The translations under genes and the position numbers were made by a program. This document shows positions 1-9,648 of a stretch of DNA of 64,000 nucleotides, piece after piece. The DNA is from Shimia haliotis. Lineage in GTDB: Bacteria; Pseudomonadota; Alphaproteobacteria; Rhodobacterales; Rhodobacteraceae. Every line of letters begins with the position of its first letter. Position 1 is the stretch's first letter. The notes beneath the pieces were generated by a model that had not been told where the DNA came from, searched no databases, and saw only the letters and a list, made by a program, of their open reading frames with translations. The DNA lies in assembly GCF_900114415.1 (NCBI RefSeq), contig NZ_FOSZ01000003.1:310001-374000 (forward strand), written 5' to 3'.

Positions 1-1200
1 TACACCGCCAATGCGATTGATGTTTCGTTGTTCATTCTGGTGATGGGCGGCTTTTTGATGGTTGTGACCCGTACTGGTGCGATTGATGCGGGCATCGGCG
101 GGCTTTTGACGGCGTTGAAAGGGCGGGAAATCCTGATGATTCCGATCCTTATGACCGCATTTGCCGCTGGGGGGACGACCTATGGCATGGCCGAAGAGGG
201 GCTGGCGTTTTATTCGATCCTGATCCCGGTGATGATCCGTGCCGGTTTTGACAGCCCAACTGCGGTGGCGACGCTTTTGCTTGGGGCCGGGATCGGCACG
301 ATGGGGTCGACCATTAACCCGTTTGCCACGGTGATCGCGTCGAATGCGGCGGGCACTACAATTCAGGACGGGCTTGGGTTGCGGCTGGTTATTCTGGGGC
401 TCTCGCTGTTGGCAGGAATTGTCTATGTCATGCGCTATGCCGCCAAGGTCAAAGCCGACCCGTCAAAGTCGCTGATGGCGGACCAGGCGGAGGCGCACAG
501 AGCGCATTTTCTGAAGGGCGGTGACGGAGATGTTTTGCCGGATTTCACCCGCACGCGGGCGTTGATTTTGGCGGCCTTTGCCGCGGCATTCGGGGTCATG
601 CTCTGGGGGGTTATCAGTCAAGGATGGTGGATGGGGGAAATGTCTGCCTTGTTTCTTGGCATGTCGATAGTGGTCTGGTTGCTTGCGAAAATCAGCCCAG
701 ACACCCGCATGAACGAAGGTGAATTCGTAGAGGCGTTTGTTGACGGAGCGCGAGACCTTCTTGGCGTGGCTCTGATCATCGGCGTAGCGCGGGGTATTGT
801 TGTCGTGATGGATGACGGCCAAATCACCCACACCATTTTGCACTGGCTGGAGGGCATGTTGGGCGGCCTCGGAGAAGTGGCGTTTGCCAACACAATGTAT
901 TTCGTCAACGTCGTGCTGAGCTTTCTTGTGCCTTCGTCTTCGGGGCTGGCTGTGTTGACCATGCCCATTCTGGCGCCGCTTTCTGATTTTGCCGGTGTCG
1001 CCCGCGAGATCACGGTGACGGCGTATCAGACCGCGAACGGCTGGGTGAACCTGTTCAACCCGACCTTTGCGGTTGTGATGGGCGGGCTGGCGATCGGCAA
1101 GGTGCCCTATGACCGGTGGCTCAAATTTGTCTTTCCGTTGCTGGTTGTTCTGGCCGTGATTGCCTGCGGTACCTTGACCGTAGGTGTGATGCTGACCTGA
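1..1200 (+). CDS. YfcC-family (DcuC-like) membrane carrier, 5' end cut by window
   Basis: The reading frame is open from the first base, so the start lies upstream of the window. At least 399 residues remain, mostly hydrophobic helices with a hydrophilic loop near the middle (about bases 440-540). The stretch with GMAEEGLAFYSILIP followed by GAGIGTMGSTINPFA is the hallmark of the YfcC / C4-dicarboxylate anaerobic carrier family (DcuC superfamily) of inner-membrane secondary transporters. A second conserved half near the C-terminus holds VPSSSGLAVLTMPILAPL. Family members are linked to uptake or exchange of dicarboxylates or basic amino acids; the substrate cannot be read here. A 200-base gap separates it from smc, so it is probably the last gene of its operon. 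Confidence 0.8.
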   Translation, partial: YTANAIDVSLFILVMGGFLMVVTRTGAIDAGIGGLLTALKGREILMIPILMTAFAAGGTTYGMAEEGLAFYSILIPVMIRAGFDSPTAVATLLLGAGIGTMGSTINPFATVIASNAAGTTIQDGLGLRLVILGLSLLAGIVYVMRYAAKVKADPSKSLMADQAEAHRAHFLKGGDGDVLPDFTRTRALILAAFAAAFGVMLWGVISQGWWMGEMSALFLGMSIVVWLLAKISPDTRMNEGEFVEAFVDGARDLLGVALIIGVARGIVVVMDDGQITHTILHWLEGMLGGLGEVAFANTMYFVNVVLSFLVPSSSGLAVLTMPILAPLSDFAGVAREITVTAYQTANGWVNLFNPTFAVVMGGLAIGKVPYDRWLKFVFPLLVVLAVIACGTLTVGVMLT

Positions 1201-1402
1201 GACTGAAAAGGTTAAGCGTGGCCTGAAGTGCGGGTGCGCCCAACGAGGTTTGGGGAATATCTTGTGGATAACTGAGCCGGTTTGGCCAGATGCTGTGGTT
1301 AGGCGTTGACTCGGGCGCGTGGGGCTTTGCAGACTTCAAGGGCTGCGAGAATCACACGGGCCGAGCAAGAAACACAGGCATCAAAACAGGACCAACGCCA
1401 CT

Positions 1403-4400
1403 TTGCGCTTCTCTAAACTCAGACTGACCGGCTTCAAAAGCTTTGTCGATCCGACCGATTTGATTATCGCGGATGGTCTGACCGGTGTGGTGGGGCCGAA
1501 CGGATGCGGTAAGTCCAACCTGCTTGAAGCGCTGCGTTGGGTGATGGGGGAAAACCGCCCCAAAGCGATGCGCGGCGGGGGCATGGAAGACGTGATCTTT
1601 GCCGGTGCTGCGACCCGTCCCGCGCGGAATTTTGCGGAAGTCAGTTTGCAGATCGACAACTCCGAGCGGCTGGCGCCAGCGGGGTTCAATGACGATGACG
1701 CGCTTGAGATCAACCGGCGGATCACGCGGGATGTGGGGTCTGCCTATAAGGTGAACACCAAGGATGTGCGGGCGCGCGATGTACAGATGCTGTTTGCCGA
1801 CGCCTCCACCGGTGCGCATTCGCCAGCGCTGGTGCGACAGGGTCAGATTGCGGAACTGATCAATTCCAAGCCCAAAGCGCGGCGACGTATTCTTGAAGAG
1901 GCCGCGGGTATCTCGGGGCTGTATCAACGTCGCCATGAGGCGGAGTTGAAGCTGAAGGGTGCCGAAACCAACCTTGCCCGCGTCGATGATGTGATCGAAC
2001 AGCTGGGCAACCAATTGGGACAATTGGCACGCCAAGCGCGGCAAGCGGCGCGGTATCGTGCGATTGGCGAAGAGTTGCGCCAGTCCGAAGGTATGTTGCT
2101 GTATCGCCGTTGGCGCGAGGCCGATGAGGCGCGCGCGGCCGCGGATGATGAGCTGAAGACCCGCACGACGCAGGCGGCGCAAGCCGAAGGGCTGAGCCGT
2201 GTGGCAGCCAAGGAGCGGCAGGACAAAGACGACGCGTTGCCGCCGTTGCGCGAGGAAGAGGCGATTGCGGCTGCGGTGTTGCAGCGTCTTCAGGTGCAGC
2301 GAGACAGCCTGAACGATCAGGAAAGCCACGCGCTTCAGATCATTGAAACACTGAAGAACCGGATTTTGCAGCTTGGCCGCGATATGGAACGCGAGGCGGG
2401 GCTGAACCGCGACGCCGGTGAGACCATTGAGCGACTGGAGTGGGAGCAAAAAGAGCTTGCCAAGGCCAGCGAGGGTCAGGCCGAGAAGCTTGAGGCGGCG
2501 CAGGATGAAGCGCGCGAGGCGGCGTCTGTGTTGCAGGAGCGCGAGGCCGAGCTTTCCGAGATGACCGAAGATGTGGCGCGTTTGGCGGCGCGGCATCAGT
2601 CGGCGCACCGTTTGCTTGAGGACACGCAAAAGACGCAGGCCAAGAACGAAGCTGAGGCCGAAAAGGCGCGCGCGGCAGTTGCTGAGTCCAAAGAGGCTTT
2701 GGAGCGGGCGGCCGAAGGGCTTGAGATGGCGCGGGAAGCTGAGGGCGAGGCGATTGAGGCGGCGCAGGATGCTGAAGAACGGCTGGCGGGCGTAGAGGAA
2801 GAGCGCGCCGAGACGCAATCGCGTGAGGCGGATGCACGGGCCGAACGGTCAGAGGCCGAAGGCGAGCTGAACGCGCTTCGGGCCGAGACCACGGCACTTG
2901 CCAAGCTGGTCGAACGCGACACCGCCGAAGGTGGCCAGATTCTGGACCGTCTGCAGGTGCAGCAGGGTTTTGAGAAAGCGCTGGGCGCGGCAATGGCGGA
3001 TGACTTGCGCGCGCCGGAGGTGGACGAGGACGGGCCTTCGGGGTGGTATGTGCTGCCGGCTTATGCCGATGTGCAGCCTTTGCCCGAAGGGGTCACGTCG
3101 CTGGTGCAGCATGTGTCTGTGCCTGAGGTTCTTGAACGCCGGATGAGTCAGATCGGTCTGGCGTCAAACGAGGATGCGGTGCGTCTTCAGCCGATGCTGA
3201 AACCCGGTCAGCGGCTGGTGTCGCTTGAGGGCGATTTGTGGCGCTGGGACGGCTATCGCGCTTGGGCGGAAGATGCACCGAGCGCGGCGGCGTTACGTCT
3301 GCAACAGCTCAACCGTCTGGAAGAGTTGAAGCAGGCCATGGCGGCCGCAACGGCGCGCACAGATGGGGCAGTGCAAGCGCATGAAACCCTGCAATCGCGC
3401 CTTCAGGAATTGTCGCAAATTGATCAGGCCGCGCGTGAGGCCCGTCGGGCTGCAGACCGTGCGGTGGCGGATGCCAACCGAGCGTTGAGCCGCGCCGAGG
3501 CCGATCGCAATCTGGCAGAGGGTCGTTTGGAATCCCTTGGGTTGGCGGTGACGCGTCACGAAGAAGAGGCCATGGCGGCGCGGTCGCAGTTGCAGGAAGC
3601 AGAACGGGCCTTGTCTGATCTTGGTGATCTGGATGCGGCTCGGGCCGAGGTGGAAGACATCAAAATGACCGTGGAAGCGGCGCGGATCATGATGATGTCG
3701 CGGCGGTCTTCGCATGACGAGTTGCGCCGCGAGGGCGAAGCGCGGCTGCGGCGATCGCAGGAAGTGACCAAGGAAATCAGCGGCTGGCGGCACCGTCTGG
3801 AAACTGCGGAGAAGCGGATCAACGAGTTGGCTGAGCGCAAGGACGCCAGCGAGGAAGAGTTGATCGACGCGGGCGCAGCACCGGAAGAGATTGCCGCCAA
3901 GCGAGAAGAGCTGACCGAGGCGATTGAACAGGCCGAGGAGCGGCGCAAGGCCGCGTCGGATGTACTGGCGGAGGCCGAGACCGCCTCGCGTGAGGCCGAA
4001 CATGCGTCGCGTGAAGCAGAACGTTTGGCGGGTGAGGCGCGGGAAGCGCGCGCGCGCAGCGAAGCGCGGGCGGATGCGGCGCGGGAAACCGTGGCCTATG
4101 CCGCCGAGCGCATCATGGAAGATCAGGAAGTCACGCCAGACAAGCTTTTGGAGCAGTTGGACGTGACGCCGGATGATATGCCGGATGCGTCGCAGGTTGA
4201 GGCCGATGTAAACCGGCTGAAGCGGCAGCGCGATGCGCTGGGTGCGGTGAACCTGCGAGCGGAAGAAGACGCCAAGGAAGTGCAGGAAGAATTTGACACG
4301 CTGACCGGCGAGAAGACGGATCTGGAGGAGGCGATTGCCACCCTGCGGAGCGGCATCGCCAGCCTCAACAAGGAAGGCCGCGAGCGGCTTTTGACTGCGT

Positions 4401-4858
4401 TTGAGCAGGTGAACAGCAACTTTGGTCTGTTGTTCCGTCATCTGTTTGGCGGCGGTGAGGCGAACCTTGTGCTGGTGGAAAGCGATGACCCGCTGGAAGC
4501 CGGTCTTGAGATCATGTGTCAGCCGCCGGGTAAGAAGTTGTCGACGTTGTCGCTGTTGTCCGGTGGGGAGCAGACCCTGACCGCGATGGCGTTGATCTTT
4601 GCGGTGTTCCTCGCAAACCCCGCGCCGATCTGTGTGCTGGACGAGGTCGACGCGCCGCTGGATGACGCCAACGTGACGCGGTTCTGTGATCTGCTGGACG
4701 AGATGTGCCGCCGCACCAACACGCGTTTCCTGATCATCACGCACCATGCGGTGACAATGGCGCGGATGGATCGGCTGTTTGGTGTGACGATGGTCGAGCA
4801 GGGCGTGAGCCAACTGGTGAGCGTTGACTTGAAGGCCGCGGAAACGTTGGTGGCTTAA
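1403..4858 (+). CDS. smc: chromosome segregation ATPase SMC
   Basis: SMC, the ATPase core of bacterial condensin, compacts and segregates the chromosome with ScpA and ScpB. Residues 1-16 (MRFSKLRLTGFKSFVD) are the classic SMC N-terminus. Walker A GPNGCGKSN follows near residue 32, then a long Glu/Ala/Arg-rich coiled coil, a hinge around residues 510-640, a second coiled coil, and the C-terminal head with signature LSGGEQTL and Walker B ICVLDEVDAPLDD. I place the start at TTG 1403 because homology begins there and an AGGA lies 11 bases upstream; the open frame continues back to 1319 but that part is not SMC-like. Length of 1151 residues is normal. It stands alone, without scpA/scpB nearby. Confidence 0.96.
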   Translation: MRFSKLRLTGFKSFVDPTDLIIADGLTGVVGPNGCGKSNLLEALRWVMGENRPKAMRGGGMEDVIFAGAATRPARNFAEVSLQIDNSERLAPAGFNDDDALEINRRITRDVGSAYKVNTKDVRARDVQMLFADASTGAHSPALVRQGQIAELINSKPKARRRILEEAAGISGLYQRRHEAELKLKGAETNLARVDDVIEQLGNQLGQLARQARQAARYRAIGEELRQSEGMLLYRRWREADEARAAADDELKTRTTQAAQAEGLSRVAAKERQDKDDALPPLREEEAIAAAVLQRLQVQRDSLNDQESHALQIIETLKNRILQLGRDMEREAGLNRDAGETIERLEWEQKELAKASEGQAEKLEAAQDEAREAASVLQEREAELSEMTEDVARLAARHQSAHRLLEDTQKTQAKNEAEAEKARAAVAESKEALERAAEGLEMAREAEGEAIEAAQDAEERLAGVEEERAETQSREADARAERSEAEGELNALRAETTALAKLVERDTAEGGQILDRLQVQQGFEKALGAAMADDLRAPEVDEDGPSGWYVLPAYADVQPLPEGVTSLVQHVSVPEVLERRMSQIGLASNEDAVRLQPMLKPGQRLVSLEGDLWRWDGYRAWAEDAPSAAALRLQQLNRLEELKQAMAAATARTDGAVQAHETLQSRLQELSQIDQAAREARRAADRAVADANRALSRAEADRNLAEGRLESLGLAVTRHEEEAMAARSQLQEAERALSDLGDLDAARAEVEDIKMTVEAARIMMMSRRSSHDELRREGEARLRRSQEVTKEISGWRHRLETAEKRINELAERKDASEEELIDAGAAPEEIAAKREELTEAIEQAEERRKAASDVLAEAETASREAEHASREAERLAGEAREARARSEARADAARETVAYAAERIMEDQEVTPDKLLEQLDVTPDDMPDASQVEADVNRLKRQRDALGAVNLRAEEDAKEVQEEFDTLTGEKTDLEEAIATLRSGIASLNKEGRERLLTAFEQVNSNFGLLFRHLFGGGEANLVLVESDDPLEAGLEIMCQPPGKKLSTLSLLSGGEQTLTAMALIFAVFLANPAPICVLDEVDAPLDDANVTRFCDLLDEMCRRTNTRFLIITHHAVTMARMDRLFGVTMVEQGVSQLVSVDLKAAETLVA

Positions 4859-4957
4859 GCTATCGTCTAGGGCGCGCAGCCCTCTGTTCAAATCACCGCA
4901 ACGTGACACCCGCGCGAGCGTTTGCTGTCTTATGCTGATCTCAAACAGGAGGTCTTC

Positions 4958-5308
4958 ATGCGCCCACTCATTGCCGTACTCGCCTTTGTTGCTGTCCCTG
5001 CTTTGGCGCAGGACTGGAAATCACAGCCGGGGGACGAGGCGTTTGAGGCTGAAACCTTGTCCGCGCGACTTTCGGGTCAAACGCTTGTGTTTTACGACGA
5101 CGGCCAATCGGTTTTCGATACCAACGGCGAATACCAATACATCTATGGAGGCGGCGGTACGTGGTATGGTCACTGGAAGGTGGCCGACAATTCCACGGTG
5201 TGCGTGACCTTTGTCACTGGCGTTGAACGCTGCGACCGGTATGTCGAGAACGGTGGACGGTTGATCGTGCAGACGGCGGACGGGATGCGGTTTCCCATCC
5301 GCCAGTAG
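4958..5308 (+). CDS. small secreted hypothetical protein
   Basis: A 116-residue protein whose N-terminus MRPLIAVLAFVAVPALAQ is a clear Sec signal peptide with an Ala-X-Ala cleavage site, so the mature form of about 98 residues should be periplasmic. ATG 4958 is preceded by a strong CAGGAGG; an in-frame start at 4922 lacks this. The mature part contains GGGGTWYGHWKVADNSTVCV and two cysteines (in the motifs TVCVTF and ERCDR), which could form a disulfide. This layout resembles small conserved periplasmic proteins common in Rhodobacteraceae, but I cannot name a function. It ends four bases before the convergent transglycosylase gene, with no obvious terminator between them. Confidence 0.8.
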   Translation: MRPLIAVLAFVAVPALAQDWKSQPGDEAFEAETLSARLSGQTLVFYDDGQSVFDTNGEYQYIYGGGGTWYGHWKVADNSTVCVTFVTGVERCDRYVENGGRLIVQTADGMRFPIRQ

Positions 5309-5311
5309 GTA

Positions 5312-6481
5312 TTAGAGCTTGTTCAGCAATTCAGTCGTCGGCCAAGCATCCGCTGGCAGGCCAAGGCGTTGCTGCTCTGCCTGCACCGCGCGGCGGGTGA
5401 GTTTGCCGAGGATGCCGTCGACTTTGCCAACATCGTGGCCGCGGGCTTTGAGTTTCTTTTGCAGCGACTTCATCTGGTTTCCCGACAGGCCCGGATCGGC
5501 GTTACCCATATCATAGCGTGGCGCGCCTTCGAGGCGGGTGGCAAAATAGGCTGCGGTGGTCACGTAGACAAAGCTTTTGTTCCACTCAAAATAGACGTGG
5601 AAGTTCGGATAGGCGAGGAAGGCCGGCCCTTTGCGGCCCTGTGGCAGCAGCAAGGATGCGGGCAGGTTGGCGAGTTTGCCGGAGCGGGGTTTGACGCCCA
5701 TCTTAGCCCAGTCGCGCGCGCTCATGGTGTGATCCAGACCGGATTTTGACCAGTCAAGATTGGCTGGAACAGTGACTTCTTGCAGCCACGGTTCACCCTT
5801 GCGCCAGCCAAGGTGGTTCAACATCTTGCCGCCCGACATCAACGCGTCCTGAGCGGAGGTTTTCAGGCGCACCTTGCCGTCGCCATCGCCATCCACACCG
5901 TTTTCGATGATGTCGGCAGGCAGCATTTGCACCATACCGATTTCACCCGCCCATGCGCCGGTGGTTTTCGTCGGGCTGAAATCGCCACGGGTATAAAGCT
6001 CAAGCGCGGCAAAGACTTGTGGGCGGAACAAGGCGGGGCGGCGGCAGTCGTGCGACAGCGTCACCAGTGAGTTGAGGGTGTTGAAATCGCCTTGAAAAGA
6101 CCCGTAGTCGGTTTCAAACGCCCAGAATGCCAGCAGCACACCGCGCGACACGCCGTATTGCTGTTCGATACGTTTGAAAGTGGAATTGTATTGCTTGGAT
6201 TTTGCCTGACCGACGTTGATGCGGTTCTGGCTGATCAGGCGCTGGGAGAACTCCAGAAACGGTTTTTGGAACACACCTTGGCTGCGGTCAGCTTTGATCG
6301 TGGCGGGGTCCTGACGGGCGGAGGCGAAGAACTTGTCGACGGTGGATTTGGAATAGCCTTTGGCCATTGCCTCTTTCTTCAGGCCGTTGATGAAGCTGCC
6401 AAAAGAGCCTCCGCAGGGCACATCAGCGGCGGCGACACCGGCGCTGAGGAAAAGGGCGGTCAGGGCGGTTGCAATACGCAT
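5312..6481 (-). CDS. lytic murein transglycosylase (MltB type) with peptidoglycan-binding domain
   Basis: A 389-residue periplasmic enzyme expected to cleave the MurNAc-GlcNAc bond of peptidoglycan, leaving 1,6-anhydroMurNAc ends. It starts with a signal peptide (MRIATALTALFLSAGVAAA). The MltB/SLT_2 catalytic domain spans about residues 25-315, with the catalytic glutamate in AFWAFETDYGSF and the motifs GAWAGEIGMVQMLP and NHLGWRKGEPW. A peptidoglycan-binding domain 1 follows at about residues 325-389 (LSGNQMKSLQKKLKARGHDV, DGILG). There is no lipobox, so it should be soluble rather than outer-membrane anchored. It is transcribed alone, convergent with the small secreted protein to its left. 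Confidence 0.93.
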   Translation of the reverse strand: MRIATALTALFLSAGVAAADVPCGGSFGSFINGLKKEAMAKGYSKSTVDKFFASARQDPATIKADRSQGVFQKPFLEFSQRLISQNRINVGQAKSKQYNSTFKRIEQQYGVSRGVLLAFWAFETDYGSFQGDFNTLNSLVTLSHDCRRPALFRPQVFAALELYTRGDFSPTKTTGAWAGEIGMVQMLPADIIENGVDGDGDGKVRLKTSAQDALMSGGKMLNHLGWRKGEPWLQEVTVPANLDWSKSGLDHTMSARDWAKMGVKPRSGKLANLPASLLLPQGRKGPAFLAYPNFHVYFEWNKSFVYVTTAAYFATRLEGAPRYDMGNADPGLSGNQMKSLQKKLKARGHDVGKVDGILGKLTRRAVQAEQQRLGLPADAWPTTELLNKL

Positions 6482-6541
6482 ATGAAAAAACCTCTTAATC
6501 TGTCAGGGCGACCCTAGCAGGCATGATGTTTTGGGCAAAGG

Positions 6542-7450
6542 TCAGATGAGCGCCAAGACAAGAACGCTGGCAAGCGTCAGACCCCAGGCTCGCCAGAGCG
6601 CAGCGCAGGTCAGGTCGATGTCGTCCGGTGTCAGGGCGCGACGGCCGTGTTGGTTCACAAACGGAAAGTCGCGCATTTCGCCATCATAGGCGCGCGGCCC
6701 AGACAGAGCGATGCCAAGCGCGCGGGCCATGGCGCTTTCGGGCCAACCGGCGTTGGGGGATCGGTGCAGTTTCGCGTCGTCGCTGATGGCGGACCAGTCG
6801 CCCATCACGCGGTGGGTGACGCCGATCAGGGCTGCGGTCAGGCGCGCGGGAATCCAGTTGAGCGCATCGTCGAGTTTGGCAGCGGCCTTGCCGAACTGTT
6901 CATAGCGGTCGTTGCGGTAGCCGATCATGCTGTCGGCTGTGTTGACCGCTTTGTAGACCAGCAACCCCGGAAGACCCGCGATCAGGAACCAAAAGGCGGG
7001 GGCTATCACGCCGTCAGACAGGTTTTCGGCAGCACTTTCGATGGCGGAGCGGGCAACAGCGGATTGGTCCATCGCCGCGGTGTCGCGGCTGACGATCATC
7101 GCAACCGCGCGTTTGCCGTCACCAACCGAGATCCGCAGGGCGTCGCCGACGGCTTGCACGTGCTGCACCAGAGATTTTTGAGCCAAGAGGATTGCCGCCA
7201 AAAGAAGCTCTGGGAGCCAGCCGAAAAGGCCGATGAATTCGCCAACGATCCATCCGCCAAGCACCAGAGCGATGGTCAGCGTAAATCCTTTGGCAAAGCG
7301 GTTGTCGCCGGAGTTGAAGCGCTTTTCGGCCTCACCGATGGCGCGACCGATCAAAACGGCGGGATGGGGCACACGGTTCCAGAGGGCGCGGGGTTCGCCG
7401 AAGATGGCGTCGAGCAGCATGGCGAGGAAGAGGATGGCAGCGTGGCTCAT
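6542..7450 (-). CDS. cobD: adenosylcobinamide-phosphate synthase (CobD/CbiB)
   Basis: An integral membrane enzyme that joins adenosylcobyric acid to (R)-1-amino-2-propanol phosphate (or the free amino alcohol), making adenosylcobinamide phosphate in late vitamin B12 synthesis. The N-terminus MSHAAILFLAMLLDAIFGEP and the motif HPAVLIGRAI match the CbiB/CobD family, as do RDTAAMDQSAVARSAIES and ADSMIGYRNDRYEQFGKAAA. Length is 302 residues, usual for the family. The ATG at 7450 overlaps the upstream cobC stop region by four bases, so the two are translationally coupled. CobC makes the aminopropanol phosphate used here, so the pair forms one functional step. No cobalamin riboswitch was seen upstream of the pair. 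Confidence 0.94.
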   Translation of the reverse strand: MSHAAILFLAMLLDAIFGEPRALWNRVPHPAVLIGRAIGEAEKRFNSGDNRFAKGFTLTIALVLGGWIVGEFIGLFGWLPELLLAAILLAQKSLVQHVQAVGDALRISVGDGKRAVAMIVSRDTAAMDQSAVARSAIESAAENLSDGVIAPAFWFLIAGLPGLLVYKAVNTADSMIGYRNDRYEQFGKAAAKLDDALNWIPARLTAALIGVTHRVMGDWSAISDDAKLHRSPNAGWPESAMARALGIALSGPRAYDGEMRDFPFVNQHGRRALTPDDIDLTCAALWRAWGLTLASVLVLALI

Positions 7451-8406
7451 AGGGCGGCCTCCAGTTGCTCCCAGCGGTCCGGCGCGGGCAGGCCGAGACG
7501 CAGGTAGGTTTTGGAATATGGAAAGATGCGGGTCCAGACGTGGGAGTGGGCCAAGCGGTCCTGCCATGCGGTGGCGTCATCGACTTCATATAGGCGAAAG
7601 AGCGTTGTGCCGCCGGCGAGGACTGCGCCTTTGGTGGTCATCAGCGCATCGAGGCGGGCGCTGTCTTCGGTTAGGCGAGCGCGGGTGGCCTCCGCCCATG
7701 TCTGGTCGCAAAGGGCGGTGGCGCCGATGCGCAGCGCGGGGCCGGAAACGGCCCAAGGTCCAGTGAAACCAGCGAGTTTGGCAATCAGGGTAGGATCGCC
7801 GATGGCAAAGCCGAGGCGTGCGCCCGCAAGGCCCCAAAATTTGCCGAAGCTTTTGAGGATGATGCGGCCGGGTTTGGCGGCCTCGGCGATCAGGGTGTGA
7901 TCTGGGGTGACGTCGCAGAAGCTCTCGTCGATCACGGCGAGAGGCGCTGTGATGTCGGTGGCCTGCCAGAGTTTGCCGGTTGGATTGTTGGGGTGCACGA
8001 GAACGCGGGCAGACGGGGTGTATTCGCTGACCACCCAGCCTTGGGCTTCAAAGGCGGCGGCGTGTTCGTTGTAGGTCGGCTTGGGGATATCGACGTTGCC
8101 CGCTGCGGCCAATGAAGGGATGCGCGCGATCAGGGCGGAGGCGCCCGGTGCGGCGAGTATCGCGGCTTCCTCTGGCACGTCCCAGAAGACGCGGGCGGCA
8201 TCAGTGAGCGCGTTTTGTGCAGCTTTGTCGGGCAAGTCGGCCCAGTCGGCGGCCGTCAAGGCAGGAAGCGGGTAGGGCACCGGATTGATGCCGGTGGACA
8301 GGTCCAGCCACCCGTCGCGCGTGCCGCCGAATTGCGCCACAGCCGCGTCGATACCGCCGCCATGATCGCGCGGGGCTTTGTCGTCTGGTTGTACGGGTGC
8401 CGCCAT
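7447..8406 (-). CDS. cobC: threonine-phosphate decarboxylase (CobC, PLP-dependent)
   Basis: A 319-residue fold-type I PLP enzyme related to histidinol-phosphate aminotransferase. In the aerobic cobalamin pathway CobC decarboxylates L-threonine O-3-phosphate to (R)-1-amino-2-propanol phosphate. Recognisable parts are the N-terminal LDLSTGINPVPYPLP, PTYNEHAAAFEAQGW, VHPNNPTGKLW and the PLP-lysine region LKSFGKFWGLAGARLGFAIG. The last is the lysine motif shared by CobC proteins and distinguishes it from HisC. It overlaps the following cobD by four bases. The first 20 residues include a short linker rich in Asp and Gly; MAAPVQPDDK is taken as the start because it is the first ATG in frame. Confidence 0.92.
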   Translation of the reverse strand: MAAPVQPDDKAPRDHGGGIDAAVAQFGGTRDGWLDLSTGINPVPYPLPALTAADWADLPDKAAQNALTDAARVFWDVPEEAAILAAPGASALIARIPSLAAAGNVDIPKPTYNEHAAAFEAQGWVVSEYTPSARVLVHPNNPTGKLWQATDITAPLAVIDESFCDVTPDHTLIAEAAKPGRIILKSFGKFWGLAGARLGFAIGDPTLIAKLAGFTGPWAVSGPALRIGATALCDQTWAEATRARLTEDSARLDALMTTKGAVLAGGTTLFRLYEVDDATAWQDRLAHSHVWTRIFPYSKTYLRLGLPAPDRWEQLEAAL

Positions 8407-8467
8407 CGGAAAATCCTTCGCCAGTCTTTCCTCGCGGATAGGCGATTCACCGATGGCTTGGCAAGCG

Positions 8468-9442
8468 TTAGCCGCGCCCGTGCGGCGCGTCGTAGTCGAG
8501 ATGCGGATTGATCGGCACGATGCGGTGCGGATTGATGCTCTCGTGGCTGTAGTGATAGTGGCGCACGATGTGGGCCATGTTCACTGTCTCTGCCACACCC
8601 GGCATCTGATAAAGCTCGCGGGTATAGGCCCAGAGGTTAGGATAATCCACGATGCGGTTGCGGTTGCATTTGAAATGCAGGTGATAGACCGGATCAAAGC
8701 GAATGAGCGTTGTGAAAAGCCGCCAGTCGGCTTCAGTCAACTTGTCACCCATTAGGTAGCGGTTTTGCGATAGGCGGTCTTCCAGCCAATCCAGCGTATC
8801 AAAAAGTGGATGCACGGCGGCGTCATAGGCTGCCTGTGTGGTGGCAAAACCTGATTTGTAGACCCCGTTGTTGAGCGTGTCGTAAATCCGCGCGTTGACC
8901 TCTTCGATCGCGTCGCGCTCCGTCTCGGGCCAGTAGTCGTCCGTGTTGCCGGTGATGGTGTCAAAGGCCGAGTTGAACATGCGGATGATCTCGGCGCTTT
9001 CGTTGCTGACGATTGTCTCGCGCTGTTTGTCCCAGAGGATCGGCACGGTCACGCGGCCAGAATAGGTCGGATCGGCCTTCGAGTAGATGCTGTGCGCATG
9101 GCCGAGGCCATAAAGCGTGTCGCCGGTTGCGCCCTGATCGTCGGTGGCGAAGTGCCAGCCCTGATCCAGCATATCGGGGTGAACGGCGGAGACTGTGATG
9201 TGATCGGTCAGCCCCTTGAGGGCGCGAAAGATCAGCGTGCGGTGCGCCCATGGGCAGGCATAAGAAACATAGAGGTGGTAACGCCCGCTTTCGGCTTTGA
9301 AGCCGTTGCTGCCACTTAGCCCAGCGGAGCCGTCTGGGGTGATCCAGTTGCGGAACTGGCTGGCGGAGCGCACAAATTTGCCGCCCGAGGATTTGGTGTC
9401 ATACCATTGATCCACCCATTTTCCGTCTACCAAAAGGCCCAT
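8468..9442 (-). CDS. glutathionyl-hydroquinone reductase (YqjG/ECM4-type GST)
   Basis: A 324-residue Xi-class glutathione transferase. These enzymes reduce glutathionyl-(hydro)quinones, releasing hydroquinone and glutathione disulfide, in the cytoplasm. The N-terminal thioredoxin-like domain carries the catalytic cysteine at residue 63 in YACPWAHR, and the family-typical RFRNW-like segment (QFRNWITPDG) lies upstream. The C-terminal helical domain contains LTEADWRLFTTLIRFD and YLMGDKLTEAD. Length fits the family (about 310-330). The gene stands alone between cobC and a 206-base intergenic region. A short hairpin (AAACCG at 9559 pairing with CGGTTT at 9572) lies upstream but has no clear role. 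Confidence 0.92.
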   Translation of the reverse strand: MGLLVDGKWVDQWYDTKSSGGKFVRSASQFRNWITPDGSAGLSGSNGFKAESGRYHLYVSYACPWAHRTLIFRALKGLTDHITVSAVHPDMLDQGWHFATDDQGATGDTLYGLGHAHSIYSKADPTYSGRVTVPILWDKQRETIVSNESAEIIRMFNSAFDTITGNTDDYWPETERDAIEEVNARIYDTLNNGVYKSGFATTQAAYDAAVHPLFDTLDWLEDRLSQNRYLMGDKLTEADWRLFTTLIRFDPVYHLHFKCNRNRIVDYPNLWAYTRELYQMPGVAETVNMAHIVRHYHYSHESINPHRIVPINPHLDYDAPHGRG

Positions 9443-9648
9443 GTGTCTCTCCGAGTTTACGCGTTTGACCGCAACCTAGTCCCGCTTCGTATTCAATAAA
9501 ACCGCGCCCACCGCAAAGCGGTTGCGCGTCTATGCACAGACCGTGGGTGATCCGCAGTAAACCGCCAAAGACGGTTTGTTTACAGAATCTTGGCTTGACC
9601 ATGCTGCACTGGGTGCCAAATTAGAAAGTAGAAATTGGAGACGCTGCC

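Noticed and set aside
1352-2818. 488-codon frame antisense to smc (and a similar one at 3293-4909)
   Set aside because: High-GC codon bias leaves long open frames opposite the coiled-coil coding region; the residues are Arg/Leu-rich without any domain pattern.
8407-8467. Cobalamin riboswitch before cobC-cobD
   Set aside because: The gap to the next gene is 61 bases and contains no B12-box-like sequence or long fold.
9559-9577. AAACCG/CGGTTT hairpin upstream of the GST gene
   Set aside because: Six-base stem, no T-run in the right direction and no position-specific role.
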